DNA of 64,000 nucleotides from Hygrocybe punicea (GCA_963556145.1 OY744469.1:5800767-5864766); one strand, 5' to 3'. Positions 32,030 through 44,528 are shown, numbered from the stretch's first letter. The notes: generated by a model not told the origin, from the letters alone. Made by a program: numbers and translations.

Positions 32030-34149
32030 CACTCAAGCCTTATCCTCAGAATCCAATTGCTCCAGCAAAAATCCTTTGTTATCACTGAGATCCACAGATG
32101 TGGCTGGGAGAGAAGGTTCACTCCTGTTATCAAAGGCATGCCTTTTTGCAGCAGTGGTGATTTCAAACCATTGTTTGGCCAACAAATTTTTCACTGAGGG
32201 GAGCAGACCTGAAGCCTGCTTCTCAATCTTCATAACACCATTTGCACCAAGAAATTTTCAATTGCCATAGTTTTCCTGAGAGAAATGCCCAAGTTTTTGT
32301 GCAGGCATCACTTCTTCACCTGTGACCCAACAGGAAAAAGCTTGCTCCACCTATGAACAGAAATCAGTGAAAATCCAAAGAAGATAAGCTGAATTTCTAT
32401 GGCTTGGATAGACAGAATCAAAGCACTGATGGAGTGTTGCTCCCAGAACAGAAGGTCTGTCGCATTCTTCATGTGCTTGAGGTGTGGAGACAAGGTGAAA
32501 GTAATCATGTCAGACTGAAACAGCTGTCAGTTTGCTGATGTCAGTTACTGCAATGTACTATTCATGTATCCCAGCAACACACCAGCTTTTTCCCATCTGG
32601 TCATTGCTTCCAGTAGAATGGATGATTTGCTGGATTCATTCCAAGACATTTGATAGCTTTCTTTGCATGATCTGCTTTCATAGGGAACTCTTCTCCAGTG
32701 AATAGTGCTTCAACAGCGAGCATGGCATGCTGTGCAAACATGTTGTGCCATGACTTGAGGTGATAACCAATCTAAAAGTGGTCAAGAGAAGTGAGAAATA
32801 ATATCTAGTTTGATGAGTCATGTCATCCTTATCTCAACCACACTCAATCTTCACATAAATATTTCTTTGAGCATGCCTACATCAGGTTCAGCCCAAGCAG
32901 GTAATATGCTTACATAGAGTTTGACATTGGGTATGTACAGTGCACTGAACTTGATTGTCACTTGATCAGGCAGATCCCTGAGTGTCACCTTCCCTTTCCG
33001 TGATTTCTCCTTCTGTTTATGCATCGACCCTTGATCCAAGTCAACAGCAGTACCTGTGGCAACATGGACTTGGAAATAGGTTGGGCCTGCTGCCCTCATA
33101 TCAGTGACACATCAATAGTTTATTGGATGAATGTACACAGGGTGTGATACCAGGTTCAGATTTTACTTTGATGGGACCTTGGACATATACTAATTTGTAC
33201 TCATTGTTGCTGATACCACCAGATTGAAACATATCCGATTGAGTGGTCTTCATGCTTGCAAAGCTAGTATGAGTAGTAGTCTGGGGAGAGCCAGCAGGAA
33301 CCTTTGACTCCCAGTTTTTGATCATGCTGACAAGGGCTGCTGTGGGTTTCAGATGTTTGGCCATTGATCTAAGGAAACACAAGAGATTATGTAGTAATGA
33401 GAGCATCACACATAAGGGGCATCACAAACTGTTTCTTGGGGGAAGTGTGAATATCTGCCTTGTGCTTGCTTCCTGGATCCAGGTACATGTGGTGAGCTGT
33501 GACACATAACCTTGCTTCTTCTCCCTTATCAGTTTGCTTTTTTGCACCTTGATCTCCACCTCCTTGCTGGCCTTGGAGGCTGGCTTGGAGATGTCCCCAT
33601 CACTCTCTGTGGCTGAACTCCTCATCTTCATATGTTGATCCTGCTTCATTGCTGACAATATCATTTTTATCATCCTCATAGATGTCAGTTCCACTATTTT
33701 CTCGTGGGCCATCCACATCAGACATGTCACCAGGTGCCAAGGTTGTACCTTCATATTAAGTGAGTACAATAACTTTGTGTTTACAAGGTGTTACCTTGTA
33801 ACACTGGATCTGCAGTGATGGTAGATGAGACCCTGCAATGCACCTGCTTCAAGTTGGTTGATATGGATTGGTTTGCATTGGCATCTTTTGCAGTCTCTGC
33901 TTGGTTCAGAGCATCCTCAATTGCAGCTACCTTTTTCATGGCCTCAAGGTTAGTTGCACTTTTGTGAGCCTTCTTGTGCTCAGCCGCAGTTTTGTTAGCA
34001 GCTATCTCTTCTTTTGTGGCCCTTTGTGCTGGCATGTCAGAGAGACCGACCACCCAATCCCTATTCCAAGTACAAGTGGTCATCCAACCAGCAAAGGAGA
34101 TGTCAGAAGTGATGTTGGACGTGATCACCAGTTTTTTTTTGTTGGGCAT
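32030..34149 (-). pseudogene. DUF6532-like gene, decayed
   Basis: Minus-strand coding remnants with small introns. The N-terminal exon starts at ATG 34147-34149 and includes a charged helix (PAQRATKEEIAANKTAAEHK, TNLEAMKKVAAIEDALNQAE); then DMSDVDGPRENSGTDIYEDD, SDGDISKPASKASKEVEIKV, LRDLPDQVTIKFSALYIPNV, WAEPDVGMLKEIF, YHLKSWHNMFAQHAMLAVEA, KADHAKKAIKCLGMNPANHP, and FTLSPHLKHMKNATDL with SISALILSIQAIE. This order, Lys/Ala-rich N-terminus followed by a helical domain, resembles the DUF6532 proteins common in mushrooms, from memory. Stops after YWKQ and at other points plus a frame change near 33620 indicate decay. Function unknown. It lies head-to-head with the Plavaka transposase (146 bp between starts), so it may be cargo of that element. 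Confidence 0.5.
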
Positions 34150-34295
34150 TGAGCAAAGCAGTTAATGTGGGAAATGGTTTGTTTTGATATATCTTGTACC
34201 TTTTATTGTGGCTGAGTTTGCAATGATACAAGACCACACGTGTTCTAACTCAGGCTGCCAACCTCACAGCCAACATACACCAGCTCAATCCATCA

Positions 34296-37200
34296 ATGCA
34301 GAGAATAAAGAAATTCTTTAAACCTCTCCAGTTTCCATGCCCCCACCCAGGATGCAACAGATACTTCCAAAGCCAATACAGCCATATGCAGCACTTAAAT
34401 ACTCACAAAAAACCACCACCAAATCACCCTCCCATACAAACACCACCTCATGATGCCCTGTCTCAATGGGATGACACACCGAATTATGATGATCTTGATT
34501 GTGGCTCACCTAACCATCATGTGTGGATGGCTGATGGACAATTTATCATTAACCACTCCATCATCAATGGTGAGTCAACTCTGGATATGCTTGCATTTGC
34601 CATATTGATGCCAAATGTGATAGGCACCTCTTGCGATCCTGAAGCTAATGACCTTCCACCCAATACTCCTCCTTCCCCATCTACTATCAAAGCTATGAAT
34701 GATTATTCACTATATGCGGGCTGGGCTGAGTTCGAATTGGCAGATTTTCTGTTCCATGATGTTGAGATGTCTGCGGGTAAAATCAACTGACATATGGAAT
34801 TGCTAGCCACTTTATATTCTGATTCAGATCCACCTTTTGTGGATGAAAAGGAGCTATATTCTACCATAGACACTACACAGCCTGGAAATGCACCATGGAA
34901 GTTATTTGAAGTAGAATATACTGGTGAAATAGATGCAGAGGATCCACCACCTTGGAAAATGGCCACCTACGATGTTTGGCATCATGATCTTTTGGACATG
35001 ATGGAATCCCAGATCGACAACCCTGATTTCGCCAAAGAGATGGACTATGCCCCCAAAACATGTCTACAAGAATGCCAAACAACAGTACACTTATTTGTTC
35101 TCTGGGAATTGGGCATGGGAGCAGGCAGTAAGCTGCCTAATTGGTGATCTAACTAAAACTAACAACCCTTGAAATGACAGGACCTCATTGCTGAAGACCC
35201 AGAAAATCATGGTGCTATGTTTGCACCTATTGTGTTAGGCAGCGACAAAACAACTGTGTCAGTCGCAACTGGCCAGAATGAATACTATCCACTATATGCA
35301 TCACTTGGACCTGTACATAATAATGTCTGGTGAGCACATTGAAATGCTGTGACATTGGTTGGCTTTCTCATGATTGCAAAGAGAGTGTTTTTTTGTTGTC
35401 CTTAGGTTCAGCAACTAACCTCCCTGGCCCAGCTGATTGTGAGTTTCAAGATGACCCAGATTTCCACTGCTTTTGCTGACAACTGTTTCACACATCCCTG
35501 GCACATATTCTTTGATCCCTCAAATCACATATGATCAAGCCACACATCACCCAATGTGGTGATGGACACTTCCGCCATGTCATTTATGGTGTGGGACCAT
35601 ATATTGCGGATTACCCCAAACAAGCATTACTGGCCTGTATAGTTCAGGGTTGGTTTCCAAAGTAAGTCTACAGTCGTCATTTTAACCCATGCACTTCACT
35701 GATTGAATATTCAGGTGTCTTATACCAGCAGATAAACTGGATTCGGGGGAACCATGTGAGCTTCAATCACATGTGCATACAGATGCACTTCAAGAGGCAT
35801 TCACCACTCAGGAACTATGGAATGGGTATGGCATGGTCGGCAATGTCACAGTATGTTAGCCGATGTCACTAAAATATATCTTCATTTACTCCAATCAAAT
35901 AGCCATTCACAGTATACTTCCCACAGACCAATATCCATGGGCTCTTGTCACCTGATATCCTCCACCAAGTCATCAAAGGATCATTTAAGGACCACCTCAT
36001 AACCTGGGTGGTTGACTATATAGAACAAACACAGACACTGGCCAATGCACGCAAGATGCTGGCTGATATAGACCATCGAATAGTGGCTGCACCTGCCTTC
36101 CCTGGTCTACATCGGTTCTACCAGAACTTAAACTTCAAACAATGGACTGGTGATGATTCCAAGGCACTTATGAAGGTATATTATAGCCTCTATAAAATGA
36201 TTGTACCTCATTGCTCTCAACAGGTCTTTTTGCCAGCAATTGTTGGTTATGTACCTGACCAAATGGTCCATGCAATATGTTCATTTATGGACTTCTGTTA
36301 TTATGTACGCTGGTCAGTTGTAGACGAGGACACATTATGTGCAATTTACATGGCTCTGGCCAACTTCTGAGGAGACCATGTTGTCTTTGTTGACACTGGT
36401 GTCCATAACAACTTTGTACTCCCTTGACAACATTCCCTGGACCACAACTGATGTGGCATACAACAGTTCGGGGCCCTCAATGGCCTTTGTTCTTCAATCA
36501 CCAAGTCAAAACACATAGAGGCTGTCAAAAAGCCCTGGCAATGATCAAGCCACTGGGCCAAATGTTACTCATTAATCAAAGACTTGACAAGCTTGTGGCA
36601 GCTAAGGTCAACTTCACTCACTGTAAAATGCTTGATGGCCCAAGCACTGGGATACCTGTGATGGTCAATGTGGCCCCTCTTTCCCTTGTGTTGCCCACTG
36701 TTAATGAGACAGGTAATGATGATGACATTGATGAAGGCCCAGTGGATGGAAACAGATACAAGGGTGAAGTTTCACTGGCAAGAACCAAAGGTACGTGTAA
36801 TGTGTCTATATGTTAACTCATAACTCAAACCCATGACAGCACAAGGTTCTGGGCCATGTGAAGGTACTTATGCTCTACATCCAGCAACCACACCTTCAAG
36901 AATATATTGGCCACTTCCTTTATGATGTATTACATCCAGATTCCATCATTCTGGGTGCTGACGTTTCTCCAGAAGACTGTCCATTGTTTTCAGGCCAAGT
37001 ACATGTGTATCATATGGCCACCTTGATCTACTATACACCCAGTGATGTCTCGGGAGTTGGTGGTATGCACAAGGAGGTTATTCGAGCCACACCATCATGG
37101 TATAAAGGTGCAGCATGATACAACACAGTCTTTATTGCCAAAGACCAGGAACAAAATGGATTCTGTGACTTACATGTTGGACATGTATGCCTTTTTTTAA

Positions 37201-37497
37201 TTTTTCACTTTGCCAACATTCTGTACCCCTGTGCACTTGTTGAATGGCTCATCCCTTCTGATTTGCAGCCCTGTGAGCTCACCAGGATGTGGATTGTCAA
37301 ACCTCATATTGTGAGAGGGCAATGGGTGATGTCAATAATACACACAGATATGATTCTGTGGGGTGCACATTTGATGGCTGTCTATGGTAAACAGCATTTG
37401 CCACATAAATTTTGGCTTCCAGCACACTCTATATGCATTCCATTTTTACTACGTCAACAAGTATATAGATCACCATAGTCATGAAATTGCATTTTGA
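34296..37497 (+). pseudogene. Plavaka-type transposase, decayed
   Basis: Transposase of a Plavaka element, a basidiomycete CACTA relative. It begins with a C2H2 finger (CPHPGCNRYFQSQYSHMQHL). Downstream family blocks are YAGWAEFELADFLF, MELLATLYSDSDPPF, FAKEMDYAP, FSGNWAWEQA joined across an intron (about 35128-35180) to DLIAEDPENHGAMFAPIVLG, SDKTTVSVATGQNEYYPLYA, SLGPVHNNVW, HFRHVIYGVGPYIADYPKQA, SPDILHQVIKGSFKDHLITW, FPGLHRFYQNLNFKQWTGDD, SKALMKVY, VFLPAIVGYVPDQMVHAICS and FMDFCYYVR, FGAPNGLCSSITKSKHIEAV, and the C-terminal VYHMATLIYYTPSDVSGVGG and YYVNKYIDHHSHEI, with a stop at 37495-37497. In-frame stops (34789, near 36370) and several frame changes (near 35060, 36460, 37445) make it inactive. 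Order of blocks is complete, so this is a full-length relic. Confidence 0.9.
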
Positions 37498-37778
37498 CAG
37501 TTGGCTCTATATGAAAGCATAAGCTCATCCAACAAAGTGAGAAGCATGTAAAAAGCTTTGTTAAGCTAAGAAATGTTTGCTGAGAAAGTGTAAGCAAGAT
37601 TAAATAAGCACTAAGCCAAAATAAGACATTGTAGATCTTCTGATAATTGTCATATTCAGACTCACATGCATTAAAGTTAAATAGCTTGTGTGGTTCATAA
37701 CAGGGATCACATCGACACTGAGCCTGCTTCTTCAATGACAGAAAGAGGTGAAAAGGCAACAAAGTGTAATAAAAGTTT

Positions 37779-38528
37779 ACAGCCATTTTCAAAATTCTTG
37801 AGACTTCTTGCGGATTTTGAACAGTTTAGGAAAAGAAATTTTTCAGAGATGTAGATATGTATTTCAAGAACTACTGAAGGATTATATAGGCAAGAATTAT
37901 CTACTTTACAAGGGCTATCTATCTGTACTGTAATATCCAAAGAATATATCATGTGTGTCAAGCTATAGACCAAATAAAATAAATCTACTACTCAGACTTG
38001 TATCAGGTATAACTCACTGAATATGGCTCCAATTCACAATATCTAAGAGAGTGAAATGTTCTGTTTATAAAGGAGAATAAGCTCATATACCATGATTTTT
38101 TATGCTGCTTTACTTGGAGTAGAAATTCATGGTTTGTTTGAAGTTGAGAATGGTTATTGTTATTCAAGCAAAATCAGGATGTAGCCAAAAATCATGGTAT
38201 ATGAGCTTATTCTCCTTTATAAACAGAACATTTCACTCTCTTAGATATTGTGAATTGGAGCCATATTCAGTGAGTTATACCTGATACAAGTCTGAGTAGT
38301 AGATTTATTTTATTTGGTCTATAACTTGGCACACACAATCTATTCTTTGGATATTACAGTACAGATAGATAGCCCTTGTAAAGTAGACAATTTTTGCCTA
38401 TATAATCATCCATTTCCCTTCAGTAGTTCTTGAACTACATATCTACATCACTGAAATTTTTCAAAGGCTTCAATTTCCTAAACTGTTCAAAATCTGCAAC
38501 AAGTCTCAAAATTTTCAAAAATGGCTGT
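37779..38528. repeat. 0.75-kb inverted repeat (arms ~330 bp, loop ~86 bp)
   Basis: 37779-38100 is nearly the reverse complement of 38187-38528: for example ACAGCCATTTTCAAAATTCT at 37779 pairs with the complement of 38507-38528, and GCTCATATACCATGATTTTT at 38081 with the start of the right arm. Arms have about 5-8 percent differences by eye. No coding capacity and no target duplication found. Could be a foldback element or a transcribed hairpin. Confidence 0.88.
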
Positions 38529-38970
38529 AAAAAGGTGGGAAAAAGTGAAAAAGGGTGAAAAGGTGTGCAAGTGATATTATCCTTCAGATATCACATAAAT
38601 ATTGGCTCAAAGGTCAAAAATGAAGAAAATTATGGTATATGTGCTTCTAGCCCTTGAAAAACTGAACAACTTTCTCCCTACAATCTTGTCAATAGGAGCT
38701 CTTTTGATGCCATAATTTCACAATATCATATTAGGTGTCAAAAGAAATACTGTGATAGTGTACCTAGTGAATGGCATGGGTAACCCCTGGGTAATCCCAG
38801 GGGTACCCATACCCGTACCTGTTGAAAACCCATAGCCACCCTCTGGGTATGGGTTTTGTTGCAGGTATGTGGCTTCCAACCCTTGGGTTACCCAGGACCC
38901 ATACCTGCTGTGGATAACCCGCAGGTTTCTCTCACTTGTCACTCCAGGGCATACCCACATTGCCATTTGA

Positions 38971-39021
38971 CCTCATGACACCAGACATGTGTCAATGGAT
39001 GCATGCCACATGATTGCGAGG
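38971..39021. repeat. Interrupted palindrome, copy 6 (51 bp, diverged)
   Basis: Edges CCTCAT and GCGAGG, inner paired arms CATGTG/CATGCC-like around GTCAATGGAT. Weaker than the other copies but in the same context, preceding a GTGGAATGGGGGG tract. Confidence 0.5.
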
Positions 39022-39477
39022 TGGAATGGGGGGTGCCTGTTCAGTTGGCAGGCACCCTGTGTGGTTGCACATAGTCAGCAGGTGCACTGGGTGATTGTGT
39101 CGTTGGACATGTGGGCCGCGCTTGTTGACAGTGGTCCTGGGCTGGGGGAATTGCCAGTGAGAGGCAAACAAATGAATTATTAGCAAACTCACCTGGTGAC
39201 CGGGGGTTGGGTGCGCCACTCCCCCAGTCTTGCTTCACTTGGTGTTGCCACTGTGGCCCTTGCCCTTGCCATCACTGTTCTCCTCATCGTCATTTTTGTT
39301 GTGGCTATTTATGATGTGTAAATGTACCTGTAAAGTTTGTAAGTAATGATTTAAAAGAGAAGAAATGTACCTTTAGCAGAGACCAGCATCATGCTGGTCT
39401 CTGCCTTATTGTTCAACGTGTTGCGTTCATGTTGAACGCAATGCATCACTTGTGTGACCTTCAGTCACGGGTAACCC

Positions 39478-41870
39478 ATCATGGCACCTGACCATCTCAC
39501 TATGTAAGCCTAACTATAGCTGTTGAGCACATGCCTCAGCAGCTATTGTTTGGCTGAACTTCTTTGTTTTCCCAACCCCAGCAATAAATCCTGCCCCAAT
39601 ACCCACAAATACTTAGCATAGAGTAGATAGTATTCCAAATATAGTAACATTGGCACCAGAAGCACATCTGACATCAGGAACAAGGGTGCTGATGGGCTCG
39701 GGCTTTCCCATCACCGTTGCCATGGCCCCGCCCATCACTCACAGGCATGTGCGCTCATTGTTGTCAACGTTGTGCATGACTATTTCACTGTCCCACCGTC
39801 TTTTCTTGCGAATTTTTTACATATCATAGATATATTACTCTACATGTTTTATATAGACTAATATACATGGAAATACGTGAAATAAAAGAGATATAAAATA
39901 AATAAAAAACAATGATACATGGGGCACCGCCACTGAACTGGTGGGTACTCACCTTCGTGGAGGCGTTAGGTGGGGTCTAAACTTGATGGTGAAGGGTGTT
40001 GGAGGGTGGGTGATGAGAGGGATGGACACTGGGGGGCAGGGAAGGGTGCATGGAGAGGGGGGTGGCGATGTGTGGTGAGGAAATGGCTGGGAGACGATGT
40101 GGATGGGGGAAATGGAGAGGGGATAGATGGGGGAGGGCTCCCAGCCCCAAACAAGTGGCGGGAAGGGGTAAGTACATGGGGAAAAAGCAGGAGGGAGGTG
40201 GGTACTCACCTTCACCATTAGGGGCCCCCCGCAGCCCTCCCAATATCCCACCTTCAATGAAGCCAGTGGGGATGTCATCTCAGATGGCCCCATTGTCCAT
40301 TCCATGGTTTTCACAGTCCAGAGAGGTCGTGCCATTGAGTTTCACGAGGGAGGCGACTAGGGCAGTTGCAATGGTGATATCTTGATGACACCACTGCCGT
40401 TAACCACACCATCACCAGTGGCAACCCTCCATGTTGCCTTCATCATGTTCATTGCTGTGCGCCAAGCCCACCACCACTCGTCTCAATGTTCAAGGCTGTT
40501 GGTTGAAAAAGTCAGGCACTCCTGCGCGGCTTTGAAGACGTCCAGGGTGGTGGTCTCTGTGCACATCATCACCATCATCATCCTCCTCCTCATTTCTGTC
40601 ATTGTTGAGGTGGTGGGGAGTTGGAGCACGGCGGGAAGCGAGTTGGGAGGTGAGTGGGTGGTGGAAAAGCACATGTGACCAATCACATGGCTTTCGACCT
40701 TCCACCACCATCACCCCCCCCATTCGCCATACTCCCGCTCCCCACCCCCTCAACAATGATGGAAACAAGGAGGAGGAGCACGACAGTGACAATACGCACT
40801 GAGAATGCCTCCCCAGTTGTCTTCAAAACCACGCAGGAGTGCACCCGAGTTTTTCAACCAACAGCCTCAAACAGTGGAACTAACAGTGGTGGAACGGGTG
40901 CACAGTGACAAAGACAATGAGGGCGATGTGGAGAGTCACCCATGACAATGGCATCGTCAATGGCATCATTGTCATCGAGATATCAGAACCGCCATCACCT
41001 CTGCCACCATCCTTGCGCAACTTGATGGCGGGACCAATTGGGACGACGAAACCCATGATGGGGACCATGGGGACATTGTAGATGACATCCCCATTGTTTT
41101 TATCGATGATGGAATGCAAAGGGGGCCGTGGGGGGCCCCTAATGGTGAAGGTGAGTACCCACCTCCCTCCTGCTTTTTCCCCATGTACTTACCCCTTCCT
41201 GCTGCTTGTTTGGGGCTGGGAGCCCTCCCCCATCTATCCCCTCTCCATTTCCCCCATCCACATCGTCTCCCAGCCATTTCCTCGCCACACATCGCCACCC
41301 CCCTCTCCATGCACCCTTCCCTGCCCCCCAGTGTCCATCCCTCTCATCACCCACCCTCCAGCACCATTCACCTGGCACCTCCATGAAGGTGAGTACCCAC
41401 CGGTTTGTCAGTGGCACCCCATGTATCTTTGTTTTTTATTTATTTTACATCTCTTTTATTTCGTGTATTTCCATGTATATTAGTCTATATAAAACATGTA
41501 GAGTAATATATCTATGATATGTAAAAAATCCGCAAGAAAAGATGGGGGGACAGTGAAATAGTCATGCACAACGTCGACGACAATGAGCACACATGCCTGT
41601 GAGTGATGGGTGGGGCCATGGCAATGGTGATGGGAAAGCCCAAGCCCATCAGCACCCTTGTTCCTGACGTCAGATGTGCTTCCAGTGCCAATGTTACTAT
41701 ATTTGGAATACTATCTACTCTATGCTAAGTATTTGCGGGTATTGGGGCAGGATTTATTGCCGGGGTTGGGAAAACAAAGAAGTTCAGCCAAACAATAGCT
41801 GCTGAGGCATGTGCTCAACAGCCATAGTTAGGCTTACATAGTGGGATGGTCAGGTGCATCATGGGTACAG
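39478..41870. repeat. 2.4-kb palindrome (arms ~1.2 kb, almost no spacer)
   Basis: Left arm from CATGGCACCTGACCATCTCA (about 39480) inward is the reverse complement of the right arm ending at GATGGTCAGGTGCATC (about 41845-41861). Matching landmarks inside: AGCAGCTATTGTTTGGCTGA (39539) against 41785-41803, TATATAGACTAATATACATG (39850) against 41474-41493, GGAGGGCTCCCAGCCCCAAA (40131) against 41211-41230, and CACTCCTGCGCGG (40518) against 40831-40843. The symmetry axis is near 40680. Arms are highly similar with scattered changes in the inner third. Confidence 0.9.
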
Positions 41871-41975
41871 GTACAGCCGTGGGTCACAAAAGTGGGACCT
41901 GTACCCATACCCAAGGCTATACCCGCGGCAAAACCCATGGGTTTACCCATACCCATGCAATACACTAAGTGTACC

Positions 41976-42210
41976 TTTTATTTCACCCACAACTCATCAC
42001 ACACTAAACATCCAAATGCAATTATAGGCACTGACTCAAAGTGGCATCAGGTAGCAAAAGTTGTTTAAAAAGATGAAAAAAACCTCAGAAAAAAGTCCAA
42101 GAGGTTTCAAAAAGGTTCAAGAGCCTCAAGTTGCCAAAAAAAAAGGTCTTGTAATTTTCCTTGATGTGGTTCATTGTCTAACTGAGGCAATTCTACAGGG
42201 TGACAACTCT
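41976..42210. other. Intergenic, no gene seen
   Basis: Short spacer between the hAT-like element and the 3' end of the FMO gene; includes an A-run at 42136-42145. Confidence 0.5.
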
Positions 42211-44528
42211 CTAAAAAGCTGCTCTTTCAAACCACGCCTCACTAATGTATCCCTTCCTCGGCCCCTGCACATCATACCCGACACCAAACTCCTGCACGTC
42301 AGCTCCCTGGAAACAAAACCTATAGACTGGTTTGTACAAATCCTGAGCGCAAAGGTGTTCAGTTCCCGTCGCTGTCCAACCTCCTTTTTGCCTGTTCTCC
42401 TTGAACCACGAGCCGTTCCCAATTGGTGTCTTCTCCTCGGTGCTGTAGGTAGCTGGGCATTTGGGAGATTCGAGCACAACATCGTGGAACCAGCAGTCAA
42501 GCTCCCCTCCAGCTGGAGATTCAGTGGAAGAAGAAGAGGCGCACTTGAGGAACCATACCGAAATCGAATCAGAAAGTGGTTGGTAGCGATATATATATTG
42601 CTTGTGCGCTTGGAAAGAAGCTCCAGTAGAAGTGGTGAATGTGCCATTTTCGTGGTACAGATATTCCCGTGTGCTCTTCTCGTGCATTTCATTTGTGATT
42701 GTTGGCGACGGTGCAGAAGGGTGAGGCTCGTTGTCAAGCGAGTATGGACAGAACGTGGTTTTAGATGTAGGAAGCTTGCTTGAATCCGTCGGTAGGGCAG
42801 AAGGCGGTCGCATCTGGAAGGTAGCAATGCCTTCGAAAGTACCGTCCATCCCTCCCAACGCATTATTGCGAATAGTACGACGAATTTTCCAGCGCCCACA
42901 CCACGAACGGAAGACAGCGCCTAGAACCCATCCCCCACGCTCAGAATAACGAAGAGTTTCTAGGACGTCGGATTCAATAGCCTGTATTTCTGGCGTTCTG
43001 TCCACCGGATAATTCACGGCCAAAATTTGGTCGGCGACGGTCGGCCCTGCGGTTCCCGAGGCATCGGTAATGGGAGATGGTAGACCCAGTAGTTGGGCGT
43101 AGCTTTCTACTAGACCTCCATAATCACCATGTGGGAACTGGGGCCTAATGTCGGTATTCCGGATGCTTTGCTCAACCTCTATCCCTTTCCTCATCGTCTC
43201 TTCACTCGGCCACTCTTTCTCACCTGCGAATAAAGCTGCTAGGTAGCGTGCTTGAAGCTCCACAACTGCAAAGTACGGCCCTCGATACAGACCGACGAAG
43301 CCGGCTTGCGGCAGATCCGGGTGAAGTACCAAGCGGTGGGTGAGGAATGGTATGAATTGGTTGTCAGGTTGATAGGCAATAGCAGCTTGGAGAGATAATG
43401 GTAGGAAGGGGAGCAAGGTGGTATAGCCGGTGCAGAAGATGACGGCATCAGGAGAGCGAATTTGGTCTCCCGTTGATAAATTGAGGGTGGAGAAGTCAGG
43501 GTCAAGGGAGTCCAGCTTCGCTAAATGTGGTATGATAACCCCTGCTCGAAGGCCAGCAGCGTAGTAGTGGGAGATACCGATATGTGGCGGATCGTCAGGA
43601 TTCACCGGATACCGCGGAGAAGGAAACATAGATGAGAAGTATGCGGCCTTTGTCCTATTCGTGTCAAGCGTGGGATGTATCTGTTCTACCATACTCGCTC
43701 TTGTTGACCGCCGATTGAAGACGAGGTCTAACGGTAAAAAGTGTGGTTTTCCAGGTTCTGCCGTAGTGGTGCTGGTGGGTACGTACTGGGGTATGGCGAA
43801 GAATGGTTTTGAGTGTATGTGCTGAATTTTTGCCGCATGCGGGACAAGGAGTCCAGCGATCTCAACTGCAGAGAGAGACCCACCAACAATGACCACATTT
43901 TGGCCTTTGTATGATTCTGGATTTGTAAAAGCGGCGGAATGGAGGATAGATGTTCGCGCATTACTGATTCCAGGCAGGGGGGGAGTATAAGGAGTCGAGA
44001 AGAAACCGCTAGCGATGATGAGGTGGTCGAATTCCTCGACCATATCTGGTGGTCTCTCGTCCCAGTCACCTTGCAGTTCGTGGCTTGTAACATTCCATTT
44101 CCCCCCGCAGTGCTTGACGCCAGTCACCTTTGTACGCAGCCGCACATCCTCCTCGCGCACGTAGCGCTCGGAATAGAGGCGTAGATATCCCCCTACGTCC
44201 TTAGCCCAGGGAAATGTGTTCCTCTGTTCATAAACCATAGCTTCCTTTGGCCACGCCAGATCAGAAAACGTAGTCGTGTGACGCGAAACATTGGTTAACA
44301 TGTTCGGTCTATGGTACGGATGCTCACTAGACCATAGTCCACCGATAGCGGGTGAAGACTCAAGGAGGGTGGCTTTCAGGGTAGAATGGCAGCTGATGTG
44401 TCGATAAGCTGCAAGTCCAGAGACACCTCCCCCTGTCGTGGCCATTGAAGAAACACTATGGGGGTTGCTGGAGGTTCCATACCTATTATTGCGACCCGCT
44501 TTTGCACAGCAGAACACGCTCTAGCCAT
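42211..44528 (-). CDS. Flavin-containing monooxygenase fused to a DUF6314 domain
   Basis: Predicted FAD- and NADPH-dependent monooxygenase (dimethylaniline monooxygenase type) acting on a nucleophilic N- or S-containing small molecule; substrate unknown. I start it at ATG 44526-44528: exon 1 (44483-44528) gives MARACSAVQKRVAIIG, a 50-bp GT-AG intron (44433-44482) follows, and exon 2 starts GGVSGLAAYRH, rebuilding the first strand and GGGVSG FAD fingerprint. A downstream ATG would lack the strand. Then come GLWSSEHPYHRPNMLTNVSR, HSAAFTNPESYKGQNVVIVG and GGSLSAVEIA (NADPH site, about residue 200), and DAVIFCTGYTTLLPFLP. From about residue 515, WCGRWKIRRTIRNNALGGMD, GTFEGIATFQM, YLYHENGTFTTSTGASFQAH and GYDVQGPRKGYISEAW match DUF6314 as I remember it. 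755 residues, no lesion. Confidence 0.88.

Larger units (their letters stand above)
38765..41967. mobile_element. hAT-like element, 3.2 kb, containing a giant palindrome
   Basis: Ends TAGTGAATGGCATGGGTA and TAGTGTATTGCATGGGTA (complement of right end), flanked by the perfect octamer AGTGTACC (38757-38764 and 41968-41975). Subterminal GGGTA/TACCC and CATGGGT repeats are dense at both ends. No transposase: the longer frames are C-rich composition. Content is one palindrome of the shared class at 38971-39021 and a 2.4-kb inverted repeat occupying most of the element. Confidence 0.9.

Noticed and set aside
39949..41486. Pro-rich open frames on both strands in the palindrome
   Set aside because: Mirror images of each other caused by the inverted repeat and C-rich composition; no coding evidence.
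42061..42899. 240-codon frames on both strands over the FMO C-terminus
   Set aside because: They overlap the DUF6314-coding exon in other frames and have no domain; they are shadows of the real gene.
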